From: JARIHD01 sp041743655
GTDB lineage: Bacteria > Patescibacteriota > Saccharimonadia > Saccharimonadales > UBA4665
Direction: 5' to 3'
Assembly (NCBI GenBank): GCA_041743655.1
Contig: JBGTMJ010000004.1
Location: forward strand, 1 to 64,000
DNA length: 64,000 nt
The notes under the pieces were generated by a model. The model was not told the DNA's origin, ran no database searches, and was given only the letters and a program-made list of their open reading frames with translations. Position 1 is the stretch's first letter. Each line of letters opens with the position of its first letter. Made by a program: the position numbers and the translations under genes. Of this stretch, positions 34,472 to 43,393 are shown in pieces.

Positions 34472-34948
34472 TCACCAATCAGAGCCAGCAATAAGTTCAC
34501 CAACGCGCTGAGTTAGTTGTTCTGGTGTTAAGGATTGCGAAAAGGCTACCATAGGCACTCCATATTCATCACAGAGCTGCTTTATGAATTCAACTGGACT
34601 TGGAATAGTCATATCACCACCCGGACCATACTGGCGCATCTCGGGCAATACAACTACACCTCGAGGTATGCTATCTGGAACATGTGACTTTTGAGGGTAT
34701 CTCCCATAGAACGCATTCTCAATGTTGGTCACGTTACGCGTAGCATCAACTACAGGACTAGTGATCCCCTGCTCTTCCATAAGCTTATCGAACTCTTCTG
34801 CTAACTCAAACACTCCGCTCGTACGTGAACCTAAAACTACTATACGATTAGATTGAACTTGGTGCTCTGACGATAGAGCCATTTCGCCGATGCCAGATGG
34901 ACTTAATGATGTCAGCTGAGAAGGTATCACTTCTCTTTTCTTAGCCAT
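34472..34948 (-). CDS. Hypothetical protein, Rossmann-like
   Basis: 158 residues. A strand-loop-helix start (NRIVVLGSRTSGVFELAEEF), then GVVVLPEMRQYGPGGD and EYGVPMVAFSQSLTPEQLT, suggest a small alpha/beta fold that may bind a nucleotide or sugar. The upstream region (34949-35000) is extremely AT-rich with palindromic TATA tracts, probably a promoter. No family recognised. Confidence 0.55.
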   Translation of the reverse strand: MAKKREVIPSQLTSLSPSGIGEMALSSEHQVQSNRIVVLGSRTSGVFELAEEFDKLMEEQGITSPVVDATRNVTNIENAFYGRYPQKSHVPDSIPRGVVVLPEMRQYGPGGDMTIPSPVEFIKQLCDEYGVPMVAFSQSLTPEQLTQRVGELIAGSDW

Positions 34949-35165
34949 AATAAATATATTATAATATACTATATATTTATTATCTATTTGGCGGGCCGTG
35001 GCTATGACGGTATGGAGCCATTGCGCCCTACAGTCTCATGTTACAACTATATAAGCAGCAGGGCTTCTACTTTGACGAAAAAGCTATACGATATATTGCT
35101 AGTCTTGTTTGCTAATTTGCTCATGCTTGCATAATTGACAAGACAACTATACTATGTAAATTCAT

Positions 35166-35486
35166 ATGAAATCTGTGACAAACATCCTGCATACAATGGG
35201 CGAAAAAATTAATCTGTGGCGCGAGCCACAACCACTTGGTGTTACTCCTGACCCAGAAAGTGCCAGATTATGGGAAGAGTTTGCAGCCAGTGAGCAATTT
35301 TCGGTTGAGAATATATACAAATTATGGAAAGACCCCCGAATTACTGACCTAACCTTTCGCCAAAGAGCAGTCACAATAATGACAGCCCCCGAGAAAGATG
35401 ATTTAAGTTTACCCTACCCTCATCCACCGCTCGGAACAGCAGGCAGCCCAGGTAGGATAGAAAAAAAGCAGACAAGCCTGCACTAG
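35166..35486 (+). CDS. Hypothetical protein, first part of a likely -1 frameshift pair
   Basis: 106 residues (MKSVTNILHTMGEKINLWRE, SARLWEEFAASEQFSVENIY, DPRITDLTFRQRAVTIM) with a Pro/Gly-rich end. Near the 3' end the frame reads GAA AAA AAG CAG, containing the heptamer A AAA AAG (35462-35468), the dnaX-type slippery site. A -1 slip leads into the downstream ORF as KKADKPALVHEIAAG. AGGA lies a few nt upstream. In the zero frame the protein stops 18 nt later (TAG at 35484). Confidence 0.6.
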   Translation: MKSVTNILHTMGEKINLWREPQPLGVTPDPESARLWEEFAASEQFSVENIYKLWKDPRITDLTFRQRAVTIMTAPEKDDLSLPYPHPPLGTAGSPGRIEKKQTSLH

Positions 35487-36325
35487 TGCATGAGATTGCG
35501 GCGGGAGTACTGTATTGGCTTGAAGCCACAAGTTCAGGGAATGAAACGGATGCGTCTAAAGTACGCGATCAATTTGAGTATACAATGAGAGAACTGCTAC
35601 CTGTCGTTAATGATAAAGTGGCCGAAAATTTGCTTGAATATTATCCCCTGCTAGATCCTAAACCATATAGTACTATGGAAGAACTTTCCGGCTATGGACC
35701 ACTACGACAACTATTGAGAGACTCTGAGGTACCTGGCAAATATAAAGATATACTGTTAACTAAGTGGTTTGCCATCGCCAAACAAGAAGAGACAGGTCAA
35801 GCAGAACCGCGCATGGAACACGAGAGAGCGGTAGAGGAGATGGCTTACTTTTTATCTCTGGAGAAGAAGGATGACTCATCTGTCGATAGTAAAATTACTA
35901 CTTCAGTAGTCAACTTCTTGGAAAACATTATTCCTGCGAATGAGATGTATGTTCAGGACTATGCAGTATCACAAATCATGAAGCGTATCACTAGCCCAGA
36001 GCTTCGATTCCGTTTCGCTCTGCGTCATGTTTTCAAAGCTACTAAGGATTTACATGGTTATAAGGATAAGTTCAATGTTAATGATAAGGGTCGGGTCGAT
36101 CTAGTTGAATGGACGTTGCAAGCAGCACAAGAACGAGGACTCTCCGATCGGTATAGTGCTAAAGCCAAAGCTTTAATTAAGGAATACGAAGCTAGCCAAA
36201 AAGCTGAGCAACGTAAAGCAAGAGCTAATCAGCGCAAGGAAAAGGCAGCACAAGCCGCTGGTCGTGCTGCACTGGCAGTCATCAGGGCAAAGCTTATTAA
36301 GAGAAGTCAACCCACTGACATTTAG
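35486..36325 (+). CDS. Hypothetical protein, second part of the frameshift pair
   Basis: 279 residues if it starts at GTG 35486, which overlaps the previous stop by one base (TAGTG). In its frame the last upstream stop is TAG at 35453, so the A AAA AAG site at 35462 lies exactly in the window where a -1 shift could join both ORFs into one protein of about 385 residues. The sequence is mostly helical (MRELLPVVNDKVAENLLEYY, AVSQIMKRITSPELRFRFAL) with a charged Ala/Lys/Arg C-terminus. No family recognised. Confidence 0.65.
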   Translation: MHEIAAGVLYWLEATSSGNETDASKVRDQFEYTMRELLPVVNDKVAENLLEYYPLLDPKPYSTMEELSGYGPLRQLLRDSEVPGKYKDILLTKWFAIAKQEETGQAEPRMEHERAVEEMAYFLSLEKKDDSSVDSKITTSVVNFLENIIPANEMYVQDYAVSQIMKRITSPELRFRFALRHVFKATKDLHGYKDKFNVNDKGRVDLVEWTLQAAQERGLSDRYSAKAKALIKEYEASQKAEQRKARANQRKEKAAQAAGRAALAVIRAKLIKRSQPTDI

Positions 36326-36506
36326 CGAGCTAGTTTGTGCGGTAAACCTCCTTAGATTTAGATCTTCATCAGAAGATCTAAATTCTGTAAAAGTCTGTTG
36401 CATAAAACCCGTTCGTTCTCTTCTGCTTGAAGTTTTGATGCCGAGACACGCCCGTAAGGATGCCTTCCTAATAAATACCCCAACTCTCCAGCTGGGGCAT
36501 TTATTT

Positions 36507-36583
36507 TGGCGGGCTCGACCGGATTCGAACCGGCGATCTCCTCCGTGACAGGGAGGCATGTTAGGCCTCTACACCACGAGCCC
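36507..36583 (-). tRNA. tRNA-Asp (GTC)
   Basis: 77 nt on the minus strand. Acceptor GGGCTCG/CGAGCCC, discriminator G, encoded CCA; anticodon loop CTGTCAC closed by CCTCC/GGAGG; T-arm GCCGGTTCGAATCCGGT. Confidence 0.95.
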
Positions 36584-36685
36584 ATACAGTCTTAACGATA
36601 GAGAAGCATAGCGCTCTCAAGCGAACAGAGGTAATAGTAACAATGTTCACCTGAAAAAGCAATCAACTTGCAACTATTCTCGCCT

Positions 36686-37753
36686 CTATTGCGCGATAAA
36701 GACTCGGGGCTTATCTTTAGTCCGCAATGGATCGATGTAAGTGCTAGCGGGCTTAAACTTAAAGGATATGTGTGAAGCGTGCACCTTATTGCCGGTCATT
36801 TCCCTAAGCTTAATAATCTCAAGGCTGGTACCAGTGTTCACAACGCCAGATACTCCTCCCGCTTGTAGATTAAACAGAGCATCTATCACTTGAGGTGGCA
36901 AATCACGATCCGACTGCCCGATAGCAAACCCATAGTCTCCGCCAATCTCGCGTGTTGCCATATCATCAGAATATTGCTTAGCCAGGGCAGTAAAGTCTTC
37001 GCCAGCTTGCAAACGGCGATATATATCCTCTGCCCGGCTGTGCGTAGCAGTATCAAGGCTGGAAACCACTTTCTGAGCAAGCATCTGCTGCTTAAGCTCA
37101 CGTTTGAAGTCATTAACCGACCAGCCCCAGAACTCTTTGAGCACATCTTCAAATACCTGGTCATTACTGCCAAGACGATTTTGGTTACGTACAAGCCTTA
37201 TGGCGTCTGACAGTTCACGGTCGGTAACTGATATGTTATTCTTCTCAGCTATTTGTTTGATATAGGCGTCGTCAAGTACCCTGGCCATGGCCCGCTTGCG
37301 GAACTCTTCTAGCTGCTGACGGCCGGACTCATTGGTAAAATCGACTCTCTGTTGTGTCTGGTAGTAATGAATATAGTGGCGTAATTCAAATAGATAGTTT
37401 TCGTAGGCAACATACCGTGGCCCTGCTTTGGCTATAGGGAACGGCACGACTTGCGTAATCCGGTATACAAAAGATGAAGTCGTCTGGAATCTGTACAGTG
37501 CCAGCAAACAATAGGCAAAGAACGCTATAAGCACCACAGTAAACAGCGCCGTTGAAATGACGACAACTCGGTGTGCGGAATGTTTAAGGGGGTAGATGTA
37601 TTTACGGGCACTCGATAGCACTTCTTCACGGTGTTCAGCCACCGTCTCATTAGTAATCCTGGGCAGGCCCTGAATAGCTTGCTCAAGGGAATCCTCGGGT
37701 TTCGTGCGGCGCAACGGTCGCTTACTCAAAATACGTTTAAGCTTGGCTTTCAT
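36686..37753 (-). CDS. Membrane-anchored SurA/PrsA-like peptidyl-prolyl isomerase
   Basis: 355 residues. A basic N-terminal tail of about 60, one membrane segment (about 64-86, VISTALFTVVLIAFFAYCLL), a SurA-N-like helical region (EEFRKRAMARVLDDAYIKQI, ISVTDRELSDAIRLVR) and a PpiC rotamase domain (YRRLQAGEDFTALAKQYSDD, IGGDYGFAIGQSDRDLPPQV, TGTSLEIIKLREMTGN). The parvulin fold lies outside the membrane and should help fold exported proteins, perhaps pilins. It overlaps the next gene by 17 bp. Confidence 0.88.
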   Translation of the reverse strand: MKAKLKRILSKRPLRRTKPEDSLEQAIQGLPRITNETVAEHREEVLSSARKYIYPLKHSAHRVVVISTALFTVVLIAFFAYCLLALYRFQTTSSFVYRITQVVPFPIAKAGPRYVAYENYLFELRHYIHYYQTQQRVDFTNESGRQQLEEFRKRAMARVLDDAYIKQIAEKNNISVTDRELSDAIRLVRNQNRLGSNDQVFEDVLKEFWGWSVNDFKRELKQQMLAQKVVSSLDTATHSRAEDIYRRLQAGEDFTALAKQYSDDMATREIGGDYGFAIGQSDRDLPPQVIDALFNLQAGGVSGVVNTGTSLEIIKLREMTGNKVHASHISFKFKPASTYIDPLRTKDKPRVFIAQ

Positions 37754-38282
37754 TCTCTTCTAATTCTAGCTCTTGTGGTTCGTTATAGGGGCTTGCGGAT
37801 ATTCCCTGCTTTCGCAAAACCTCCAGTAACTTTTTTTGAATCTTAGCAGGATGATGTATCTCATGAATAACCAGGTCGCCCACAAATGTCTGCATCATAA
37901 TTGTACCAAATCCTAACAGTGTTTCTTGCAGTCCGGCAATCTGATAGTTGACCATCTGTATCTGGTTAAGGCCCATATCAATAACGCTACGCTCAAAAAA
38001 TCCTTTTTGGGTGACTTGTATCAACCGTTTGTCGGTGACGATAAAAACGCTGAAATACCAGGTGATCCACGATGGGAGAAAAAGCAGCCCACCAAGTACT
38101 AAGCCACCCAGAAGCCCTAGGAAATATACTACATAGCTGGGGTAAATGAGTGATGGGATCGTACCCAATAAAAGAGCCAGCATCCCTACTATTAATCCAC
38201 GGCGCATCACTACCGGGTGCTTGCGGAAGACGAAAAGGACCTCTTCGTCTTCGAATTGGTCAGCAAAATACTTATGACCCAT
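37737..38282 (-). CDS. Bacterial PH-domain (YdbS/bPH2-type) membrane protein
   Basis: 181 residues: N-terminal soluble part (FADQFEDEEVLFVFRKHPVV), two membrane helices (about 33-75) and a PH-like beta domain (FIVTDKRLIQVTQKGFFERS, VIDMGLNQIQMVNYQIAG, FGTIMMQTFVGDLVI). Typical of the YdbS group, whose role is unknown. It overlaps the PPIase gene and heads that operon. TACAAT lies 6 nt before the ATG. Confidence 0.85.
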   Translation of the reverse strand: MGHKYFADQFEDEEVLFVFRKHPVVMRRGLIVGMLALLLGTIPSLIYPSYVVYFLGLLGGLVLGGLLFLPSWITWYFSVFIVTDKRLIQVTQKGFFERSVIDMGLNQIQMVNYQIAGLQETLLGFGTIMMQTFVGDLVIHEIHHPAKIQKKLLEVLRKQGISASPYNEPQELELEENESQA

Positions 38283-38384
38283 ATGCGTATTGTACCAGTG
38301 TTATCTCCAAAAGTCTGTTACCTAGGCTTGCCTGCTTAGGTTGTCTTCAGGAGTGTAACTAATGATTGCGATAAGTTGCTAAGA

Positions 38385-38459
38385 TGGTGCCCCCACCACG
38401 ATTCGAACGTGGAGCTTCTCCTTAGGACGGAGCTATTTTATCCGTTGAACTATGGGGAC
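38385..38459 (-). tRNA. tRNA-Arg (CCT)
   Basis: 75 nt on the minus strand. Acceptor GTCCCCA/TGGGGGC (one G-U), discriminator A, encoded CCA; anticodon loop GTCCTAA closed by CTCC/GGAG; T-arm TCCACGTTCGAATCGTGG. Confidence 0.93.
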
Positions 38460-38489
38460 AAGTAGCAGAGATGTTTCTACTGTATGGAT

Positions 38490-38999
38490 CTACCTACGTT
38501 CGCGCGGCTGTGTAAACCTATCGCGTACGCTTTCGTATTCTACCAGTTCGCTATCACTAAACCAGTGAGTGATCTCCTTCTCTGCCTCTTTTGGTTCAGC
38601 AGATGCATGGAGCAAATTGGCTATACCCCGATTGACAGAAGCAGCCTGTCCATAGGTGACATGGGCATAGTCACCACGGATAGTGCCGGGCTGTGCTGAC
38701 TTCGGCTCAGTTGGGCCAACCATCTTACGTACAAGCTCAACAGCCTCAACGCCCTCCAGCACCATGGCTATGACAGGGCCTTCCTGCATAGTGGCCATTT
38801 GGTCTTCAAAGATCTTATCGCCTTTACGGGTCTTGAGCGTACCAATACCCTCATAATGTTGAAGGTAGTGCTCATAGTCGGGTTGCAACATTTTGGCGCC
38901 TACTATCTTTAGGCCAACACGTTCAAAGCGGGCAAGAATCTCACCTACGATGCCACGCATCACTGCATCTGGTTTAAAGACAATCAGTGTTTTTTCCAT
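38490..38999 (-). CDS. ndk: Nucleoside diphosphate kinase
   Basis: 169 residues. It balances NTP pools through a phosphohistidine intermediate. Motifs: EKTLIVFKPDAVMRGIVGEI, GPVIAMVLEGVEAVELVRKM, GTIRGDY and the active histidine in NLLHASAEPKEAEKEI. The usual HGSDSxxxA is replaced by HASAEPKEA with a longer C-terminal tail, as in archaeal and CPR forms. It has its own ribosome site AAAGGA. Confidence 0.95.
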   Translation of the reverse strand: MEKTLIVFKPDAVMRGIVGEILARFERVGLKIVGAKMLQPDYEHYLQHYEGIGTLKTRKGDKIFEDQMATMQEGPVIAMVLEGVEAVELVRKMVGPTEPKSAQPGTIRGDYAHVTYGQAASVNRGIANLLHASAEPKEAEKEITHWFSDSELVEYESVRDRFTQPRERR

Positions 39000-39097
39000 G
39001 AAATTCCTTTTTCGTTTACTTGCTAGATGGAGCTATTGTAACAGATGGAGCTATATCCCTCTACCCCAGTGTTGTGACAAAAGGGTACAATAAGGAC

Positions 39098-40042
39098 ATG
39101 TTATTCAGTAAAGCTAAGACAGATTTTTTGGAATATTTGGAAATTGAACAAAATCGTTCGCAAAAAACAGTCCAAAATTACGACCATTACCTTACCCGGC
39201 TGGTAGATTTTGCCGGTAACGATATAAAAATCAGCGATATCGATCCTGAACTTATACGCAAGTGGCGCCTCTGGCTTAACCGCCTGGGCACAAACGTATC
39301 GGATGAGCTGGGCAAAAGTACGCAGAATTACCACTTAATTGCTTTGCGTAGCTTCCTGAAATTTTGTGCTAAGCGTGACATCCCTGCCCTTTCAGCCGAT
39401 AAAATTGAGCTGGCCCACACTAAGCGCAAGCAGGTAACTTTCTTAAACGAGGAAGAGATCAAAAGGTTATTTGAGCAACCTGATCTCAACAAGCCCTCGG
39501 GTCTACGTGACCGGGCTATACTTGAGCTGCTTTTCTCAAGTGGTTTGCGTGTTTCGGAATTAGTCGCTTTGGACCGCGACCATATCAACCTGAAGAGACG
39601 GGAGTTCATGGTTCGGGGCAAAGGCCAGAAAGACCGGCCTATATTTATCAGCCCAGCAGCTGCAAGCTGGCTAGAGCAATATATTACTAAACGTCAAGAC
39701 AATACCCGGCCGTTATTTGTGCGTTATAGCGGCAGCAAAAGCATTGATTTGAGCGGTAATTATCACCGGCTCACTGCTCGCAGCGTCCAGCGTCTGGTAA
39801 GCCGCTATGCGCTGCTCGCAGGCATTACCAAACATGTCAGCCCTCACACGATGCGCCATAGCTTTGCGACAGATTTATTGATGAACGGGGCTGACCTTCG
39901 CTCAGTCCAGGCAATGCTCGGCCACAGCAACATTGCGACTACGCAGATATATACGCATGTTACCGACCCACACCTCAAAAGCATACACGAACGCTTTCAC
40001 AGCAATCAGAGTGATGACACCAATCTTTATAAAGACGGCTAG
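39098..40042 (+). CDS. Tyrosine recombinase, XerC/XerD type
   Basis: 314 residues from ATG 39098, chosen because it starts at the core-binding domain (MLFSKAKTDFLEYLEIEQNR) and has TACAAT 6 nt upstream; an upstream in-frame start would add 26 unrelated residues. The catalytic set is complete: Arg in SGLRVSELVAL, Lys in VRGKGQKDRP, HTMRHSFATDLL (His, Arg), MLGHSNIATTQIYTH (His, Tyr). Length fits a housekeeping chromosome-dimer recombinase acting at dif. It is alone, with no integrase neighbours. Confidence 0.93.
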   Translation: MLFSKAKTDFLEYLEIEQNRSQKTVQNYDHYLTRLVDFAGNDIKISDIDPELIRKWRLWLNRLGTNVSDELGKSTQNYHLIALRSFLKFCAKRDIPALSADKIELAHTKRKQVTFLNEEEIKRLFEQPDLNKPSGLRDRAILELLFSSGLRVSELVALDRDHINLKRREFMVRGKGQKDRPIFISPAAASWLEQYITKRQDNTRPLFVRYSGSKSIDLSGNYHRLTARSVQRLVSRYALLAGITKHVSPHTMRHSFATDLLMNGADLRSVQAMLGHSNIATTQIYTHVTDPHLKSIHERFHSNQSDDTNLYKDG

Positions 40043-40217
40043 TATCCCTCCGCCATACACCTTTCATTCCTCACTAGACTTGTGAGAGGAGCGAAATGAA
40101 CAAAGGGCCCAGCAAGCAAGTACAGGTCTACAGAATTAGTATCCGCATAACCTGGTTGGAGTCCCCTTTGGGTGCTTTTTGCAAGTGTGCTACACGGATA
40201 TACTAGTGTTCTATATG

Positions 40218-41342
40218 TTAGGGGTTGTTACAGAGACGGCTAGGTGTCGGAACCGAATCAGCGAGAGGGGTTTGAACTAATCCACCGATAGCGGTATTGT
40301 TGTAGAAACCATCCATAACCGCATACCGCTTACAAATGTTATCGGTAGTCTGGATAGCATGGTCAGCAAGCTGGTTCTGGGATGTAGACCGTAGTGGAAT
40401 ACTGACTTGGATACGACGCAGTACATCCCCTGCTTTACCAGTAACGTCAACAACTGCTTGGGTGTCTTTAAGCTTAAGGGGATTACCTACGGCATCTGTC
40501 GCGACTACTTGCAGACTAACCTCTTGATAGAGAGAAGTAATACGCATATAGTAGCTATCTTGAGCGAGGCTAGCAACATCAATGGTCAGATTGCAATCAG
40601 TGCTAGTGCACGGCATACCAACAAGACTATTGGCAGCACCTCCTGCGTATGTCAGCAGTGGAGATCCCCCAGTAGAAAACGGAACCGCGAATGTTGTCAT
40701 AGTGCTACTACGCAAAGTGTCAATCGTCAGGTTTGGAGCTGATACAGGAACCAAATCAAAGCGCAAGACTCCGTAGTCACAGTCGTTTGGCCAGCCAGAA
40801 ACTGGCGAAAAAACGGTAGCGGTAGCGATCGGACAACCAGAGGCAGAGCTTGCACCACCTGTCTCTGAGTGCACCTTGAGTTCTATTTTACTGATAGGAG
40901 CAATCATACCATCGGCAGAAACCACTGGTACAACAATGGCCGTGGAACCCACGCTATTATAGTTAAGACTTTTTGGTGTAACGTCAACTAACAAACAGCT
41001 ATATTTAATATCACTGCTTGGGTCTAGATCTGGATTAATACTGGCGTAGAAACTAGCAGGCCTGGTAACCGTACATTCAGTCTTGCTCTGTAGTGGCGTG
41101 CCACCGACGATAGCACTCTGAAGAAGCTCGCGCGCATCATTCACCCCCGACTCTGCAGCGTAAAATGCCTGGGTACTTAACTGCCGGTCAAGCGTTTGGC
41201 GTTGGTTCCGACGGGATAACTGTGCAAAGCCAAACACAATAAGACTTATGATGATCATGAGCACCATTGCAGTCATAATAGAAATTATGCCTCTTTGCGA
41301 GTGACGAAGCTTTGTATGAGAAGTGAGGTGTAAGTCGCTCAT
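40218..41342 (-). CDS. PilX-like minor pilin/pilus assembly protein
   Basis: 374 residues. The N-terminus SQRGIISIMTAMVLMIIISL with AQLSRRNQRQTL resembles PilX: a basic leader, Gly, then a hydrophobic helix, followed by FYAAESGVNDARELL, the AAESG signature of PilX/GspK-like proteins. The large C-terminal beta-rich part contains cysteines and is exported. Last gene of a minor-prepilin series (42475-43350, 42044-42484, 41352-42041, this gene). Confidence 0.8.
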   Translation of the reverse strand: MSDLHLTSHTKLRHSQRGIISIMTAMVLMIIISLIVFGFAQLSRRNQRQTLDRQLSTQAFYAAESGVNDARELLQSAIVGGTPLQSKTECTVTRPASFYASINPDLDPSSDIKYSCLLVDVTPKSLNYNSVGSTAIVVPVVSADGMIAPISKIELKVHSETGGASSASGCPIATATVFSPVSGWPNDCDYGVLRFDLVPVSAPNLTIDTLRSSTMTTFAVPFSTGGSPLLTYAGGAANSLVGMPCTSTDCNLTIDVASLAQDSYYMRITSLYQEVSLQVVATDAVGNPLKLKDTQAVVDVTGKAGDVLRRIQVSIPLRSTSQNQLADHAIQTTDNICKRYAVMDGFYNNTAIGGLVQTPLADSVPTPSRLCNNP

Positions 41343-41351
41343 GTTTAATCC

Positions 41352-42041
41352 TTATTGTACTCTTTTTACGACGGTTGTGGTAATGTCTGATACTGCACAA
41401 AACTGCGTACCTGCGTTAAAATTTTTGCACCTCACGTCGTCGTTTGACAGAGACGTACTGGTCAAGTTTGACGAGCAATCACCAGCTGAGGGGCTACATA
41501 GTAAATCATCGTCCCCGTACACAACCCTAATACTGACTTTATAAAGGTTACCCGGAGAAATATCATCCACCTGCAATTTGGAGAGACGCATATTGGGCGC
41601 CAGAAGTTCACGGTCAATACTAGGTATGGAGGCGTCCATAGACTGTGCTGCCGACCCGTTCGAGCAGCTAGGAAGTTCTCGTACCACAAGAGCATGAGGC
41701 TTTTGGGTCGGAGAAGGATTATCCGACAATTGGTAGCCAAGTTGGTAACTATATTGTTGACTACCTATGCAAAAAGCATAGCTAGTACCCGCTGTATGGG
41801 GTGGTAGTGGAGTCTCTGTCACGTTACCACTAAACTGGATACCTTGCGAGATCAGATCAACTACGGTCCTAGCGGTATTCTGGACATTCGCTTCAGTAAC
41901 GCCCTTGTAGTAAACACGGGTGAGCTGCAGAATAGCCGTAGTGATACCCAGCAGCACTACTCCAAATACAATAGTAGCAATCATAAGCTCCATAATGGTA
42001 AACCCACTTGCATGTCGCAATTTCTTTTTGCTAAGTCGCAT
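41352..42041 (-). CDS. Type IV minor prepilin, PilW/GspJ-like
   Basis: 229 residues. Prepilin signal ASGFTIMELMIATIVFGVVL: cleavage after Gly, then Phe and Glu at position +5. The rest is an exported globular domain with paired cysteines. It starts 2 bp after the stop of the upstream prepilin gene and ends 9 bp before the next start, so the genes are co-transcribed. Confidence 0.88.
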   Translation of the reverse strand: MRLSKKKLRHASGFTIMELMIATIVFGVVLLGITTAILQLTRVYYKGVTEANVQNTARTVVDLISQGIQFSGNVTETPLPPHTAGTSYAFCIGSQQYSYQLGYQLSDNPSPTQKPHALVVRELPSCSNGSAAQSMDASIPSIDRELLAPNMRLSKLQVDDISPGNLYKVSIRVVYGDDDLLCSPSAGDCSSNLTSTSLSNDDVRCKNFNAGTQFCAVSDITTTVVKRVQ

Positions 42042-42043
42042 AT

Positions 42044-42484
42044 TTACTGATAAGCCCTATATTTAATTTCCAATTTCCTATCGTCGCTACGAACACCCTT
42101 CCAGGTACTTTTAATGGTAAAAGTATTGCCAGATTCATTAATCGTCAGGTCAAAGGCCGGCTCACCGGCCAGCGGTGCGACACCGCTGGTACCTACCGTA
42201 CAAGCCGGAGGGTATTTGATAACCAGATTGGTAATACAGTATGGATTAGTAGCCCCGAATAAGGCGACAGGGTTTGTTGTCGAAAGGTTTTTTATCTGCT
42301 CAACCTGCGCTTCAACCAGCTTGAGTGCATTGACTCGCTCTTGCGCCTCGCGCGAATCTTGTAGATTACGGTTTGTGGCTACAAAAGCACCACCTAAAAC
42401 AAGACTGAGGACAGCTATAACTACAAACACCTCGACAATTGTATCGCCCCGATTATATAAACGCCTGAATCCTTTTAAGCACAT
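42044..42484 (-). CDS. Type IV minor prepilin, PilV/GspI-like
   Basis: 146 residues. Signal YNRGDTIVEVFVVIAVLSLV: Gly-Asp in place of Gly-Phe at the cleavage site but Glu+5 kept. It overlaps the upstream prepilin gene by 10 bp. The mature part is short, with two cysteines (YCITN, PACTVG). Confidence 0.85.
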   Translation of the reverse strand: MCLKGFRRLYNRGDTIVEVFVVIAVLSLVLGGAFVATNRNLQDSREAQERVNALKLVEAQVEQIKNLSTTNPVALFGATNPYCITNLVIKYPPACTVGTSGVAPLAGEPAFDLTINESGNTFTIKSTWKGVRSDDRKLEIKYRAYQ

Positions 42485-43350
42485 GTGATGTTGTCCTTTA
42501 TATCTAAAGTGACTGATAGCTGCCGGTTAGAGCTGCCGATTGTTATGAGGCCAGACTGACCAGTAGTGCCGCTAACGAAACATATTTTTACACCAGTAGA
42601 GGGATTTCTTATGGCGGGGTCGTCGGCATCGCTAGCTATGAGCCGCTCATTAATCTTTTCGGCAGCCACTTTGGGGTCAACATTGGGGTCAACATTGGGT
42701 GGCGTGTTAGCTATAGGCACAACATTGACACTTTGTGAACCAGAAATAATTGATGCACCATCGTAGGAAGCCAGGCTACTGACAAAAGCAACTGCGACAA
42801 TTGGAATGTTGGTCGCTCCATAGGAAGCATTCCTCACCGTAAGACCATAGAGCCGTTTGCCTGTTATTGAGGCGTCAGGTACATTAATATAACTAGGACT
42901 CGTTCCCGGTGCGATAACGACAGGCTTTGCTTCAGCGTAGCTACGCACTTCTAGATCACTCGTAGGATCAGGTTTTTGCAGACCAGCAATGGTAAAAATA
43001 CGAAATTCCTCTGTATTGCTCATACCATGGACTCCGAATTGCAGCGCTTTACCCAAGAATATACAGCCTTTATTTTCACCCTGCTCCTTGATTACTACAT
43101 CAGTAAGCGAAAGACCAGTCGAAGTAGCGCTACAGCTAAAGTTATCAGGATTAGGGTAATAGCCCGACCCGACATCATGTATGACTTGCTGAATCTGCGA
43201 CTTTATATCCTGGACAGATTGCGAGAATTGAGTACGGTTCTGCCTGCCAGATAGAGTTGCGGCTACACTAACAAATAAGGCAGCTGATACTCCCAGCACG
43301 ACAAGTGTCTCGACTATTGTAAAACCGCGAGCTTTAAAATCGCCCTTCAT
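42475..43350 (-). CDS. Type IV minor prepilin, FimT/GspH-like
   Basis: 291 residues from ATG 43350 (MKGDFKARGFTIVETLVVLG): prepilin cleavage after Gly, with Phe and Glu+5. An in-frame ATG further up (43452) would put the signal 35 residues in and lies across a TATACT box, so it is rejected. The C-terminal domain has a Pro/Val/Asp repeat (NTPPNVDPNVDPKVAAEKIN). It is the first of four minor prepilin genes. Confidence 0.88.
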   Translation of the reverse strand: MKGDFKARGFTIVETLVVLGVSAALFVSVAATLSGRQNRTQFSQSVQDIKSQIQQVIHDVGSGYYPNPDNFSCSATSTGLSLTDVVIKEQGENKGCIFLGKALQFGVHGMSNTEEFRIFTIAGLQKPDPTSDLEVRSYAEAKPVVIAPGTSPSYINVPDASITGKRLYGLTVRNASYGATNIPIVAVAFVSSLASYDGASIISGSQSVNVVPIANTPPNVDPNVDPKVAAEKINERLIASDADDPAIRNPSTGVKICFVSGTTGQSGLITIGSSNRQLSVTLDIKDNITCA

Positions 43351-43393
43351 ACCTATCAGTATAGCATAAGCGGTTCGGCTGGTGCGGCGTATT

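Noticed and set aside
39020..39097. 26-residue N-terminal extension of the Xer recombinase
   Set aside because: The extension contains the TACAAT box and has no similarity to the family; ATG 39098 fits the domain start.
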